In this document: one piece after another, positions 34,435 through 44,050 of the stretch
How the letters are laid out: every line of letters begins with the position of its first letter
Position numbering within the stretch: the stretch's first letter is position 1
Translations under genes and position numbers: made by a program
DNA from: JANXLO01 sp038231295
Lineage (GTDB): Bacteria > Armatimonadota > Chthonomonadetes > Chthonomonadales > Chthonomonadaceae
Reading direction: 5' to 3'
NCBI GenBank assembly: GCA_038231295.1
Contig: JBBRLP010000001.1
Span: 1 to 64,000, forward strand
DNA length: 64,000 bases
Notes under the pieces: model-generated
What the model was told of the DNA's origin: nothing
The model's database searches: none
Seen by the model: only the letters and a program-made list of their open reading frames with translations

Positions 34435-36487
34435 CAGGCTCCGTTGTTGGCGCTTTGCAGGTGAACTGTTCGCAGACATAAGCGGTGGGTTTGCCATCGC
34501 GGAGCGAACGACCGGTAAGGAGAGGAATGGACGGCGAAGCGTCTCCCGGAGAGTTCGCCTGGACGACGATTTTGTTCGGGAGATAGTGACTGTATACCGA
34601 GTGAAGCAGTGCCTGGGTATCGATATCTGTCAGGGGGCCGAGCAGGGCAATCTCCTTTGGGGAGGAGAGGTAGAAATCGAGTGCGCTCAGGCAACGGGCG
34701 AAACCGTAGGGGTGTTTTTCGAGCGTCGAGCCGAGCCTGCGGAGGACGCGGGCGGCGCGTTGGCGATAGACATCTTCTCCTGTGAGAACGGCGAGGCGCA
34801 GAAGGACATCGAGCGCAACGGAGTTGCCGCTCGGAGTCGCGTTGTCGTCCCAATCCTTCGGGCGCTGGATAAGGGTTTCGTGGTCGCTGCTGGTCGCGAA
34901 GAATCCTCCGTTCTGTTCGTCCCAGAAGAGGGCGAGCATTGTGGCGGTCAGTTCCTGTGCGAGTTTGAGCCACTGAATGTCGAAGGTGGCCTCATACAGA
35001 AGCAATAGGCCATCCGCGTAAAAGGCATAGTCTTCCAGATAACCGTTCAGTTTCGCCTGCCCGTTGCGGTAGGTGCGGAGCAGACGAACTTGCCCATCCT
35101 CATCCGTCCGCGAAAGCGTTCGCTGTAGAAACTCCGCATTGCGAACCGCAATCTGCCGAAACTCCTCATGATTCAACACAGCGGCGACTTCGGAGAACGC
35201 CGCGAGCATCAGGCCATTCCAGGCGGTGAGAATCTTGTCGTCTAGACCGGGCTTGACACGTTTTTCCCGTTCATGAAATAGCTTGATACGGCTCTCGTCG
35301 AGTATGGACGCCGCCTCTTCGACACTGATGCCGAACTTTTGCGCCACTTCCGGCGCGTCCATGACGACATGAAGGATACTGTTTCCTTCCCAGTTCCCGC
35401 CGGGCTGGACATCGTAGAAAGCGCAGAATATCGGCGCGTTGCGTTCGCCCAGAACACGGACAATCTGCTCCGGTGTCCAGACGAAGAATTTGCCCTCTTC
35501 GCCTTCGCTGTCGGCGTCCTGTGCGGAGGTAAAGCCCCCTTCCTCCGAAGTCATCTCACGGGCGACATACTCGAGTATCTCCTCCGCCACGCCGCGATAG
35601 AAGGCGTTCCCGGTCGCCTGATAGCAGCGAATGTACGTCTGTGCAAGCTGCGCGTTATCGTACAGCATCTTCTCGAAATGGGGAACGAGCCAGACCTGGT
35701 CCACACTGTATCGGTGAAATCCGCCGCCGAGCTGGTCATAGATTCCGCCCAGCGCCATCCGCTGCAAGGTGCGCTCCACCATCGCCAGCGGTTCAGCACG
35801 GCGGCTTCGTGAATGGAAACGCAGCAGGAAATCGAGATTGGCAGGCTGGGGAAATTTCGGCGCGGAGCCGAAGCCGCCGTGCAGACGGTCGAACTGCGCG
35901 GAGAGATTCGCGAACGCATTTTCCAGGATAGTTGGGGTGAGCAGCGTATCGGTGAGATGTCGGCTGATGTCCCCGGCCTCGTCCAGTTGCCCGAGCAGTT
36001 CGCGCCCCATCGTCTCCACTTCGCTGCGCCGGTTTTTCCAGGCGTCCGCGACAGCTTCCAGTACACGTGGGAATCCGGGACGTCCATAGTGATCTACGGG
36101 AGGGTAGTAGGTTCCGCCGTAGAACGGTTTGCCCGCAGGCGTGAGGAACATCGTCATCGGCCAGCCGCCCTGCCCGGTCAGTAACTGCACCGCGCTCATA
36201 TAGATGGCGTCCACGTCGGGCCGTTCTTCGCGGTCAACCTTCACGCAGATGAAATCCCGGTTCATCTGCGCGGCGATGGCTTCGTTCTCGAAACTCTCCC
36301 GCTCCATGACATGGCACCAGTGGCAGGCAGAGTACCCTATGGAGAGCAAGATCGGCCTGTCCAGTGCGGCTGCCTGCTCGAACGCTTCCGGCCCCCACGA
36401 ATACCAATCTACAGGGTTATGGGCGTGCTGGAGCAGATAGGGACTGGTTTCGTGGGCCAGGCGATTAGTGTGCGAGTGCGTCGGCAT
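34403..36487 (-). CDS. YyaL/DUF255-type thioredoxin-domain protein
   Basis: The 694-residue product has an N-terminal thioredoxin-like (DUF255) domain with the family opening NRLAHETSPYLLQHAHNPVD followed by W. The redox-like motif GYSACHWCHVME lies near residue 50 and GQGGWPMTMFLTP near residue 110. The rest is an alpha/alpha six-barrel like that of N-acylglucosamine 2-epimerases, with EGKFFVWTPEQI and FHEREKRVKPGLDDKILTAW. Human and bacterial relatives (SSP411, YyaL) have no settled role. GGAGGAAGAG precedes ATG 36487. Its end runs 32 bases into the convergent DUF1802 gene. Confidence 0.9.
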   Translation of the reverse strand: MPTHSHTNRLAHETSPYLLQHAHNPVDWYSWGPEAFEQAAALDRPILLSIGYSACHWCHVMERESFENEAIAAQMNRDFICVKVDREERPDVDAIYMSAVQLLTGQGGWPMTMFLTPAGKPFYGGTYYPPVDHYGRPGFPRVLEAVADAWKNRRSEVETMGRELLGQLDEAGDISRHLTDTLLTPTILENAFANLSAQFDRLHGGFGSAPKFPQPANLDFLLRFHSRSRRAEPLAMVERTLQRMALGGIYDQLGGGFHRYSVDQVWLVPHFEKMLYDNAQLAQTYIRCYQATGNAFYRGVAEEILEYVAREMTSEEGGFTSAQDADSEGEEGKFFVWTPEQIVRVLGERNAPIFCAFYDVQPGGNWEGNSILHVVMDAPEVAQKFGISVEEAASILDESRIKLFHEREKRVKPGLDDKILTAWNGLMLAAFSEVAAVLNHEEFRQIAVRNAEFLQRTLSRTDEDGQVRLLRTYRNGQAKLNGYLEDYAFYADGLLLLYEATFDIQWLKLAQELTATMLALFWDEQNGGFFATSSDHETLIQRPKDWDDNATPSGNSVALDVLLRLAVLTGEDVYRQRAARVLRRLGSTLEKHPYGFARCLSALDFYLSSPKEIALLGPLTDIDTQALLHSVYSHYLPNKIVVQANSPGDASPSIPLLTGRSLRDGKPTAYVCEQFTCKAPTTEPAILLQQIQAE

Positions 36488-36660
36488 GGACTCTTCCTCC
36501 GGGACTATTGACGTTGATTGTACCAGTTCTCGCCCGCCTCCTGCAATCACTCAGGCGACGGTACAGCGAGAGCAGGGGAGCAGACAGCGCAGGTATTGCG
36601 CTGTCACGTGGCGTATCCTAACGTCATCATCGAACGCGAGAGAAGAACGAGGAGATGGGA

Positions 36661-39462
36661 ATGGCGCATAGCAGACCTCTGTGGGAGACTACCGACCAGC
36701 AGGGCCGACTTTTGGAACTGTTGAGTTCACAGGGCGAGACGAAAGATACGCCGCTTCGCCGTGATGTGCGCTCCCTTGGCAGGCTGCTTGGTGAGATTCT
36801 GATAGAGCAGCAGGGGCAGGAACTCTTCAATACAGTGGAGCAGTTACGGCAGTTGGCGATCCTGCACCGGGAGGAGTCTGGGGCAGGAACCGGAACCGCC
36901 GAGCCACGGCAGGACCCTAACCCTGAACCGCTTACTAATTTCGAGACCATCATCTCCGGGCTGAGTGTCGAGCAGGCGTATCGTGTGTCCAAAGCCTTCG
37001 CAACCTATTTCGAACTCATCAATCTGGCCGAATCCAACCACCGTAAACGCCGCCTTCGTGCCTCGCGTGTGCTGGAGGAGACCGCGCCTGCCGGTTCTAT
37101 GGAGGGTACGCTGGCGAGGATGAAACGCAGCGGGATGCCGTGGGCAGAGGCGCTCTACTGGCTGGAGCAGGTGAGGATTATTCCTACCTTCACCGCGCAT
37201 CCGACCGAAGTCGCTCGCCGCACCGTGCTGACGAAGCGACGCAATATCGCCCATGAGATTGAACAGATAGACTGGCTGCCGCTAACCGACGCCGAGGCGG
37301 GCGAACGCGAGGGGCGCGTGGCCGCGAACATCACGTCGCTCTGGCAGACCGATGAGGTACGCCGCCGCGCTCCGACGGTACGGGACGAGATACGAATGGG
37401 ACTGGACTACTATACCAACGGTCTCATCGAAACTCTCCCGCGTCTCTACACGACGATTGCCGGGGCGGTCTGGCGAGTCTATGGGGTTTCGGTTGCGGCG
37501 TGTGATCTGCCGGCGGTCGTCAGTTTCGGCTCGTGGATCGGGGGCGACCGGGACGGCAACCCCTTCGTCACCCCGGCCATGACGCGGCAGGCGCTCACTC
37601 TTGCCCGCATCGTCATCCTTACGGCCTATATCCGCGCTGTCGAACGCCTCATCGAGAATCTCAGCACTTCAGAACGACAGGTGGAGATATCTCCGAGTTT
37701 GAAAGCGTCCCTGGAAGAGTATCGGCTGACGCTGCGTCTCGAAGAGAGCGATTTCCGAACACGGGCGACGGATGAACTGTATCGCCGGTTTCTCGCCTAT
37801 CCGCTGCATCGCCTTCGCGCCACCCTGACCGCGTCCGAATCCGCCGACGCCTATGCCGAGCCGGAGCCGTTCGCCGCCGACCTGCGGCTGGTGCGCGAGA
37901 GCCTGATGCAGCACAAGGGAGAGCGGATGGCGGTTCTGCTCCTTGACCCCCTGCTGCGTCAGGTGGAGACGTTCGGCTTCCACCTCCATACCCTGGACAT
38001 CCGGCAGCACGCCAAGATTCACGCGAACGCGATTACCGAGATGGCCGGGGCTGCCCCGCTTCAGGCAGAGACACCTCAACTGCCTCCGGTTCTCTCCACC
38101 GAAACGCAGACACTGCTCGATACCCTTCGCGGCATCGCGGAACTCAAACGGACGTTTCCAGCCGAATCGATTCGTACCTATATCATCAGTGGGACGACCG
38201 GTTTAAGGGATATTCTCTCGGTGGCATGGCTGGCGGAGGCGAGCGGAGTGGCGGTCAAGGCTATCTGGGAGGGAGAGAAGGAGATTGATCCTGGCCTCAT
38301 GCCTGTGCCTCTGTTCGAGTCGATTGAAGACCTGCGGAACGGCCCGGAAATCTGCCGTTCTCTCTGGTCAAATGTGGCCTATCAGCCTCTGCTCGATTCG
38401 TGGGATCGGACACAGGAGGTCATGCTCGGCTATTCCGACAGCAATAAAGATGGCGGAATGCTCACCAGCACATGGGAGATTTTCAAGGCGCACCGCGACC
38501 TGCATCGGGTGGCTGCTGACTGCAACATCAAACTCCGGCTGTTTCACGGACGCGGCGGGACAGTCGGGCGCGGAGGAGGCCCGACGCACCGGGCTATCGC
38601 CGCACAGCCACCAGACGCCTTCACCGGGGAACTCAAGATCACGGAGCAGGGCGAGGTGCTGAACTGGAAGTATGCCGACCCGATTGTCGCAGAGCGCAAT
38701 CTAGAACTCATGGTCGCCGCTGCCCTGGAGGCGCTGACACGTTCGGGAGGGTGGGGTGCGAACATAGAACCTGTCTGGGAGCAGACGCTGGATACGCTCT
38801 CTCAGAGCGCTTTCGATTACTATCGAAAGTTCATCTACGACAACCCCGACATTCTGCCCTACTTCGAGCAGGCGACCCCGGTGGAAGAACTCTCTCATGC
38901 CCGTATCGGCTCCCGGCCCGCCCGGAGAAGCGCACGGCGTAGTCTGGAAGACCTGCGGGCTATCCCCTGGGTGTTCGGCTGGATGCAGTCCCGGCACGTG
39001 GTTCCGGCGTGGTTCGGCGTGGGCCATGCTATGCAGGAGTTTATGGGCGCCGCACCGGAGAACGAAGCCCTGCTGCGCTCCATGATGAAGTTCCCGCTCT
39101 TTGAAGACCTGATACGCAATGTGGAAACGGGAATGGCGAAGGCGGACTTCACGATTGCGCGGCGCTATGCCGATCTGGTGACGGACGGGGAACTGCGGGA
39201 ACGGGTCTTTGCGCTGCTGCTGGAGGAGTATGAGCGGTCTCATGCGGCGGTTCTGCGAGTCACCGGGCAGACCTGCCTGCTCGAAAAGAACACCGTTCTC
39301 GCCCACTCCATCCGTCGGCGCAACCCCTACGTAGACCCGATGAGCCTGATTCAGGTAGACCTTCTACGGCGCAAGCGCAGCGGAGAAGCGGACGAACATC
39401 TGGAATACGCTCTCGCCGCGACAATCAACGGTATCTCCGCCGGACTTCGCAATACGGGTTAA
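36661..39462 (+). CDS. ppc: Phosphoenolpyruvate carboxylase
   Basis: The enzyme fixes bicarbonate onto PEP to give oxaloacetate for the TCA cycle. Catalytic marks are FTAHPTEVARRTV near residue 177, WIGGDRDGNPFVT, QEVMLGYSDSNKDGG and the mobile loop HGRGGTVGRGGGPTHRA near residue 630. The C-terminus NGISAGLRNTG is the usual inhibitor-site end. The 933-residue length is slightly above E. coli (883). ATG 36661 was preferred to ATG 36655 because GAGGAG then sits at a normal distance. The stop overlaps the convergent mqnA by four bases. Confidence 0.96.
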   Translation: MAHSRPLWETTDQQGRLLELLSSQGETKDTPLRRDVRSLGRLLGEILIEQQGQELFNTVEQLRQLAILHREESGAGTGTAEPRQDPNPEPLTNFETIISGLSVEQAYRVSKAFATYFELINLAESNHRKRRLRASRVLEETAPAGSMEGTLARMKRSGMPWAEALYWLEQVRIIPTFTAHPTEVARRTVLTKRRNIAHEIEQIDWLPLTDAEAGEREGRVAANITSLWQTDEVRRRAPTVRDEIRMGLDYYTNGLIETLPRLYTTIAGAVWRVYGVSVAACDLPAVVSFGSWIGGDRDGNPFVTPAMTRQALTLARIVILTAYIRAVERLIENLSTSERQVEISPSLKASLEEYRLTLRLEESDFRTRATDELYRRFLAYPLHRLRATLTASESADAYAEPEPFAADLRLVRESLMQHKGERMAVLLLDPLLRQVETFGFHLHTLDIRQHAKIHANAITEMAGAAPLQAETPQLPPVLSTETQTLLDTLRGIAELKRTFPAESIRTYIISGTTGLRDILSVAWLAEASGVAVKAIWEGEKEIDPGLMPVPLFESIEDLRNGPEICRSLWSNVAYQPLLDSWDRTQEVMLGYSDSNKDGGMLTSTWEIFKAHRDLHRVAADCNIKLRLFHGRGGTVGRGGGPTHRAIAAQPPDAFTGELKITEQGEVLNWKYADPIVAERNLELMVAAALEALTRSGGWGANIEPVWEQTLDTLSQSAFDYYRKFIYDNPDILPYFEQATPVEELSHARIGSRPARRSARRSLEDLRAIPWVFGWMQSRHVVPAWFGVGHAMQEFMGAAPENEALLRSMMKFPLFEDLIRNVETGMAKADFTIARRYADLVTDGELRERVFALLLEEYERSHAAVLRVTGQTCLLEKNTVLAHSIRRRNPYVDPMSLIQVDLLRRKRSGEADEHLEYALAATINGISAGLRNTG

Positions 39463-40262
39463 GATCGCTGTGTATGCCAGAGCTGGATAGGGTTGTGAAC
39501 GGGAATGAGTGCGTGGTCGAAGCACTTCTGCTGGAAGGTGTGAAGGCCCTGCATCTGTTCAGGAGTGAGATCGTAGTTCATCACGTTGAGCAGATAGTCG
39601 CGGGAGCGGTCGAGCGGCAGGGTCATTCGTTCTGCCCACGTTTCAGCCAACGTCTCCAGGCGCGCCAACCCCCAGGCTTTCGCGTGTGTCAGCAATTCCG
39701 CCATGTGGGGCGTGGCACGTTCAGAGCGGGCGAGCCAGCCTGCATACACGAAAGGCAGACCCGTCAGGTCGAACCAGCCCTGCCCGAGATCGTAGACGGT
39801 CGAGCCGGAGTGGAGCGCGAAGAGTTTGAGGTCACCGATAATCAGCCCCGCCTCACAGTCATGCAGCATCGTTTCCAGGTCGGGCGGGTGCGAGACATAG
39901 CGCGGAGTGACGGCAAACCGCTCTGCCAGCAGGACTTTCGTCAGGGCGACGGAAGTAAGCGATGAGGTGTCGAGCGCGACCGATTTAAGGGCTTCGAGCG
40001 GAACTTGCGAGAAGAGCCGGACGCTCTTGACGGCCCCGTAGGCCGAGATGGAGATACCTGGCAGCAGAGACAACTCGGGGTTTTGAAAGCCCTCGAAGAT
40101 GGACACGTTTGCCACATCAAGCTGATCTTCTCGGAGCATCTGCGCCAGTTTCGAGGGAACGGCGTAGACGATTTCGACATCCTCGTGGCAGGCTTCAGAA
40201 TGGAACCAGTCTACAAGCGGTTTGGCGTTGAGATAGGGAACGCTGCCGATACGAAGTTTCAT
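39459..40262 (-). CDS. mqnA: Chorismate dehydratase MqnA
   Basis: MqnA carries out the first step of the futalosine pathway, turning chorismate into 3-enolpyruvoyl-benzoate. The 267-residue protein has the family opening RIGSVPYLNAKPLVD, then DVANVSIFEGFQNPE, LDTSSLTSVALTKVLL and GLIIGDLKLFA. The fold is that of periplasmic binding proteins, but there is no signal peptide. It lies 12 bases after the prenyltransferase gene in the same direction. The later futalosine genes mqnB, C and D are not in this window. Confidence 0.92.
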   Translation of the reverse strand: MKLRIGSVPYLNAKPLVDWFHSEACHEDVEIVYAVPSKLAQMLREDQLDVANVSIFEGFQNPELSLLPGISISAYGAVKSVRLFSQVPLEALKSVALDTSSLTSVALTKVLLAERFAVTPRYVSHPPDLETMLHDCEAGLIIGDLKLFALHSGSTVYDLGQGWFDLTGLPFVYAGWLARSERATPHMAELLTHAKAWGLARLETLAETWAERMTLPLDRSRDYLLNVMNYDLTPEQMQGLHTFQQKCFDHALIPVHNPIQLWHTQRS

Positions 40263-40274
40263 TGCCGATCACTT

Positions 40275-41150
40275 TCAGTGGAGGAGCAGACTGTCGAGCA
40301 GGACAAAGGCGAAGAGGCTTACGCTCACCCAGCCGTTCAGCGTGAAGAAGGCCAGGTCTACGCGGCTCAGATCGTCCGGCGTCACCAGACTCTGCTCGTA
40401 GAGAATCAGTCCCGCCACGACTGCGACCCCAACGAAGTAGATGACGTGGAGGCCATAGAGGATACCGACCGTTACGAGCAGCGCGAGCATGAGGGTGTGC
40501 ATCAGTCGCGAGACTGTCAGGGCACGGGCTTTGCCAAGCGCCTTCGGGAGCGAGAACAGGTTGGAGGCGCGGTCGAACTCATAGTCCTGTAAGGCATAGA
40601 TGATATCGAATCCGCCTATCCAGAGCATGACAGCCGCGCCGATGAGGAGGGGAACGATGTCGAAAGCTCCGCGCACCGCCAGCCAGGCACCGATAGGGGC
40701 GATTCCGATGGCGAAGCCCAGGAACAGGTGACATAGCGCGGTAAACCGCTTCGTGTAGGAGTAGCCCAGAATGGCGAGCAGCGCGACCGGGGAGAGCAGG
40801 AAGCAGAGGCGGTTCAGTCTCCATGCGGCGAGTTCAAAGAGCGCGACGGCGACGAACAGAAAGGCCCAGACCTGAGCGCGGGAGAGCAGCCCTGCCGGGA
40901 TGTGACGGCGGGCAGTACGGGGGTTCTGGGCGTCTATCTCCGCATCTGCGAGGCGGTTGAAAGCCATCGCCGCGCTGCGAGCGCCCACCATCGCCAGCAC
41001 GATCCAGAGCAGTGTTCCGGCGTTAAAGCCGCCGGGAGTATGGCGGATCGCCAGCAGGAAACTGATGAGCGCGAAAGGCAATGCGAAGAGGGTGTGTTCG
41101 ATCTTCACCATCTCCATAAGAAGTTTCGTGCGCGTAAGGAAGGCGTTCAT
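40275..41150 (-). CDS. mqnP: UbiA-family prenyltransferase, probable MqnP
   Basis: This integral membrane prenyltransferase adds the polyprenyl tail to the naphthoate-type ring in the late futalosine route. It has eight or nine hydrophobic helices and the first Asp-rich motif in NRLADAEIDAQNPRTARR (about residues 65-82). The second motif is DIIYALQDYEFDRA. ATG 41150 was chosen by the GGAGGGG spanning the end of the previous gene. Gene order with mqnA and the UbiX/UbiD pair supports MqnP rather than ubiquinone UbiA. Confidence 0.9.
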   Translation of the reverse strand: MNAFLTRTKLLMEMVKIEHTLFALPFALISFLLAIRHTPGGFNAGTLLWIVLAMVGARSAAMAFNRLADAEIDAQNPRTARRHIPAGLLSRAQVWAFLFVAVALFELAAWRLNRLCFLLSPVALLAILGYSYTKRFTALCHLFLGFAIGIAPIGAWLAVRGAFDIVPLLIGAAVMLWIGGFDIIYALQDYEFDRASNLFSLPKALGKARALTVSRLMHTLMLALLVTVGILYGLHVIYFVGVAVVAGLILYEQSLVTPDDLSRVDLAFFTLNGWVSVSLFAFVLLDSLLLH

Positions 41151-41155
41151 AGCGG

Positions 41156-41788
41156 TTACCCCTCCTGAAATTGCCACTGCGGCACGAGCGTCTGCTCGAT
41201 GCCGAGCTGCTGTAGGATGCGTCCGACGACGTGATTCACCAGGTCGTCAATGGTCTGCGGACGATGATAGAAACCGGGGGAGGCGGGCAGAATGATGGCC
41301 CCGGCTTCGGCGAGCTGAGTCATATTCCGCAGATGAATGAGGTTCCAGGGCGTTTCGCGAGGCACGAGGATGAGTTTGCGCCGCTCTTTGAGGCAGACAT
41401 CGGCGGCGCGGGTCACGAGGTCATCGCTGATACCATTAGCGATGCGTGCTGCGGTTCCCATCGAGCAGGGAACGATCACCATGCCGTCGTGCCGGAAAGA
41501 GCCGCTGGCAGGCGGGGAGAAGTAATCGCGTTTCTCCACAAACTTGAGGGCGGGGCAGGGGTGTCCGAGCAGCGTTTCCGCGCTGAGGTTGCGGGCATTC
41601 ACGGCGCGTCCGGTCTCCAGACTAATGACTTGCAGCGCCTGATCGGACAGAGTGAGGTAGATCTCTTCATAGTGCCGGGACGCCTCTTCGAGGAAGCGCA
41701 GTGCGTAGGGTGCGCCACTGGCTCCGGTGATGGCGACGACCAGGCGACGACCAGCGGAACCCCGTGTGCCGTCCGCAGGGGTATCCAT
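41156..41788 (-). CDS. mqnM: UbiX-type flavin prenyltransferase, probable MqnM
   Basis: UbiX enzymes make prenylated FMN, the cofactor of UbiD decarboxylases. The 210-residue product has the FMN-binding VVAITGASGAPYALRFLE near residues 17-34, VIVPCSMGTAARIANG, and LVPRETPWNLIHLRNM. It stands between the prenyltransferase and, past one Nudix gene, the UbiD-like decarboxylase it should serve. GGGGA lies near the ATG. Confidence 0.93.
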   Translation of the reverse strand: MDTPADGTRGSAGRRLVVAITGASGAPYALRFLEEASRHYEEIYLTLSDQALQVISLETGRAVNARNLSAETLLGHPCPALKFVEKRDYFSPPASGSFRHDGMVIVPCSMGTAARIANGISDDLVTRAADVCLKERRKLILVPRETPWNLIHLRNMTQLAEAGAIILPASPGFYHRPQTIDDLVNHVVGRILQQLGIEQTLVPQWQFQEG

Positions 41789-41789
41789 G

Positions 41790-42386
41790 TTATGTCCCCA
41801 TGAAGGCGCGAAGTCTGCGGATGCCTCCCGGCATCGTCTTCAGTACCTCTATCGCCTCCCGCAGAAGAATTCGGTCGTGCTGATCGAGTCGGTTTTCGCA
41901 GTCGTTGCGGCGGAAAAGGTCACGTGCCGTGATGATCCCCGCCGGGTCGCTGCGGATCGGGTCGAGCGCCCGCAGGCGACCCACGTACATACCCATGTAG
42001 GAAAAATCGTGCAGATACTCCCGGTTAGGCAGCCGCTCCGTGCATTCGATCTTGAGAACGGCGAAGAGCTGAAAGTCCGGTTCGAGATAGGCGCACGCCT
42101 CCTCGTAGACTTCGCGAATCATCGCCTCTTCCAGGGTTTCGCCCGCCTCCAGACGCCCGCCCGGAAACCCGAACAGCCCTTTCCTGTCCCGCACCACTAG
42201 TATCCGGTCGGCCTGAAACGCCACGACATGGACCGAAGTGACAGGGGCGTCCGTTGGCAGAACCGTACAGCGCCAGGCGGTCAGACGAACTGGCTGCTGA
42301 CCCCACTGCATCTCCACGACAAACAGAGGCTCGCCCGTAAAGCAGTCCGCTCTATTCGATTCTCTCTCCGCGTCTTTCAAGTTCAC
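41790..42386 (-). CDS. Nudix hydrolase
   Basis: The 198-residue protein has a Nudix box in GFPGGRLEAGETLEEAMIRE then VYEEA, with the metal-binding Glu residues present and Cys in place of the last Gly of the consensus. The N-terminal 45 residues are not typical Nudix. A GTG start follows the mqnL TAG without any spacing, so translation is probably coupled. The substrate is unknown. Its place between mqnL and mqnM hints at a link to nucleotide or isoprenoid diphosphate clean-up, but that is only a guess. Confidence 0.88.
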   Translation of the reverse strand: MNLKDAERESNRADCFTGEPLFVVEMQWGQQPVRLTAWRCTVLPTDAPVTSVHVVAFQADRILVVRDRKGLFGFPGGRLEAGETLEEAMIREVYEEACAYLEPDFQLFAVLKIECTERLPNREYLHDFSYMGMYVGRLRALDPIRSDPAGIITARDLFRRNDCENRLDQHDRILLREAIEVLKTMPGGIRRLRAFMGT

Positions 42387-43844
42387 CTAAATTCCCAACT
42401 CATCCCAGATAGTATCTATTCTGGATTTGACCTCCGGTGACATCTCGATCACATCCGGCCATTCCCTATCAAATCCTTCTGCGGGGAGTTTGCGTGTACA
42501 ATCAAATCCGATTTTGGAGCCGAAGCCCAGCTTTCGGGAAGCGTGATCCAGCACATCTATCGGGCCGCGCACGATACAGGTATCGCGCTCCGGGTCAATA
42601 TTGTTCCCCAATCGCCACAAGCACTCTTTGACATTCTGCACATCTACATCGTGGTCGAAGATAAAAATCATCTTCGTGAACATCGCCTGCCCGAGACCCC
42701 AGAGAGCGTGCATCACCTTGAACGCCTGCCCGGGATAGCGCTTCTTGATAGAGACGAGGGCAATGTTATGAAAAATCCCCTCTATGGGGAGATTCATATC
42801 CACCACCTCTGGCACCGTGAGGCGCAGCAGAGGCAGAAACAGCCGTTCCGTTGCTTTGCCGAGCCAGCCATCCTCCATCGGCGGCTGTCCGACGATAGTG
42901 CAGGGATAGACCGGGCTACGGCGATGTGTGATCGCCGTGACATGCACTACCGGGTAGTCGTCCGCCAGCGAGTAGTAACCGGTATGGTCGCCGAACGGCC
43001 CTTCTCGTCGGCATTCCGTCGGGTCAATCTTGCCCTCAATAACGATTTCGGCGTCTTCCGGCACTTCGAGGTCTACTGTTTTCGCCCTGACCAGATGTAC
43101 GGGCTTTTTCCGCAGAAATCCTGCGAAAAGCATCTCATCTATTCCTGGCGGCAGGGGAGCGGTCGCGGCATAGGTCAGCGCCGGGTCCCCGCCGAGAACA
43201 ATAGCCACATCTATAAGCTGTTTTTTCTCTTCTCGGAGACGGGCGTGTTCCGCGCCGACTTTGTGCATCTGCCAGTGCATGCCCGTCGTGCGCTTGTCGA
43301 AAACCTGAACGCGATACATACCGACATTGCGCTTGCCGGTATTCGGGTCGTTCGTAAAAACGAGCGGAAGAGTGATATAGCGGCCCCCGTCCTGCGGCCA
43401 GCAGTGCAGGATAGGCAGGGCGTTCAGATCAACGTCATCGCCTGTCTGCACAACTTCCTGACAGCGTCCACCGCCCCGGTCATGACGCGGGGGCATCTTC
43501 GCGAGAACTGCCAGCTTCGGCAAAAACTCACGTGCCGCACTGAGCAATCCACTCGGCACTTCCGGCTTGAGCAGAGCCTCTATTTCACAGGCGATGTCCT
43601 CAAAATCGGTGACGCCGAGTGCCATACTCATGCGGCGGCGCGAACCAAAGGCGTTGATAACCAACGGTATTTGACTGCCTGTCGGGTTCTCGAAGAGCAG
43701 GGCAGGGCCACCGTCCGGCATCTTCATCACACGGTCGGCGACTTCGGTGATTTCCAGATGCGGGTCTATGGGATAGCGTATCCGACGCAGTTCCCCGCAC
43801 CGTTCCAGATGCGCGACGAAATCCTGAAAGTCATGGTAGGCCAT
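42387..43844 (-). CDS. mqnL: UbiD-family decarboxylase, probable MqnL
   Basis: UbiD-like enzymes use prenyl-FMN to decarboxylate aromatic acids, here probably the 6-naphthoate intermediate of futalosine menaquinone synthesis. The 485-residue product has the family markers NVGMYRVQVFDKRTTGMHWQ, RREGPFGDHTGYYS with the catalytic Glu, and IFDHDVDVQNVKECLWRL. It leads the minus-strand menaquinone run behind a good promoter (TATACT box at 43907-43912). The 485-residue length is usual for this group. Confidence 0.92.
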   Translation of the reverse strand: MAYHDFQDFVAHLERCGELRRIRYPIDPHLEITEVADRVMKMPDGGPALLFENPTGSQIPLVINAFGSRRRMSMALGVTDFEDIACEIEALLKPEVPSGLLSAAREFLPKLAVLAKMPPRHDRGGGRCQEVVQTGDDVDLNALPILHCWPQDGGRYITLPLVFTNDPNTGKRNVGMYRVQVFDKRTTGMHWQMHKVGAEHARLREEKKQLIDVAIVLGGDPALTYAATAPLPPGIDEMLFAGFLRKKPVHLVRAKTVDLEVPEDAEIVIEGKIDPTECRREGPFGDHTGYYSLADDYPVVHVTAITHRRSPVYPCTIVGQPPMEDGWLGKATERLFLPLLRLTVPEVVDMNLPIEGIFHNIALVSIKKRYPGQAFKVMHALWGLGQAMFTKMIFIFDHDVDVQNVKECLWRLGNNIDPERDTCIVRGPIDVLDHASRKLGFGSKIGFDCTRKLPAEGFDREWPDVIEMSPEVKSRIDTIWDELGI

Positions 43845-43906
43845 TGCCGCTCTATCCCCCCTGAATTGGTCATCATTCAGGGTTAATACGAACCGTACGA
43901 GTCTTT

Positions 43907-43935
43907 AGTATACCTTTATGAGAGGGGAAAAGCAA
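43907..43935 (-). promoter_or_regulatory. Promoter of the mqnL run
   Basis: On the minus strand, TTGCTT and TATACT are spaced by 17 bases, about 65 bases before the mqnL ATG. Confidence 0.65.
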
Positions 43936-43979
43936 TCAGATGGCCGGTATTTGAGATTTTTTTCACAGACTGAGCAGCG

Positions 43980-44008
43980 TTGATTTTGCCCCTCCGAACT
44001 GCTATAAT
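43980..44008 (+). promoter_or_regulatory. Promoter of sbcDC
   Basis: TTGATT (43980-43985) and TATAAT (44003-44008) are spaced by 17 bases, about 42 bases before the sbcD ATG. The motif is back to back with the mqnL promoter. Confidence 0.7.
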
Positions 44009-44050
44009 GATGTCACTTCCAAGACTTTTTTCTGCGACGAAGGGAACAGA

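Noticed and set aside
42543..43886. 447-codon open frame antisense to mqnL
   Set aside because: The opposite strand encodes a clear UbiD-family enzyme; the antisense product has no recognisable motif.
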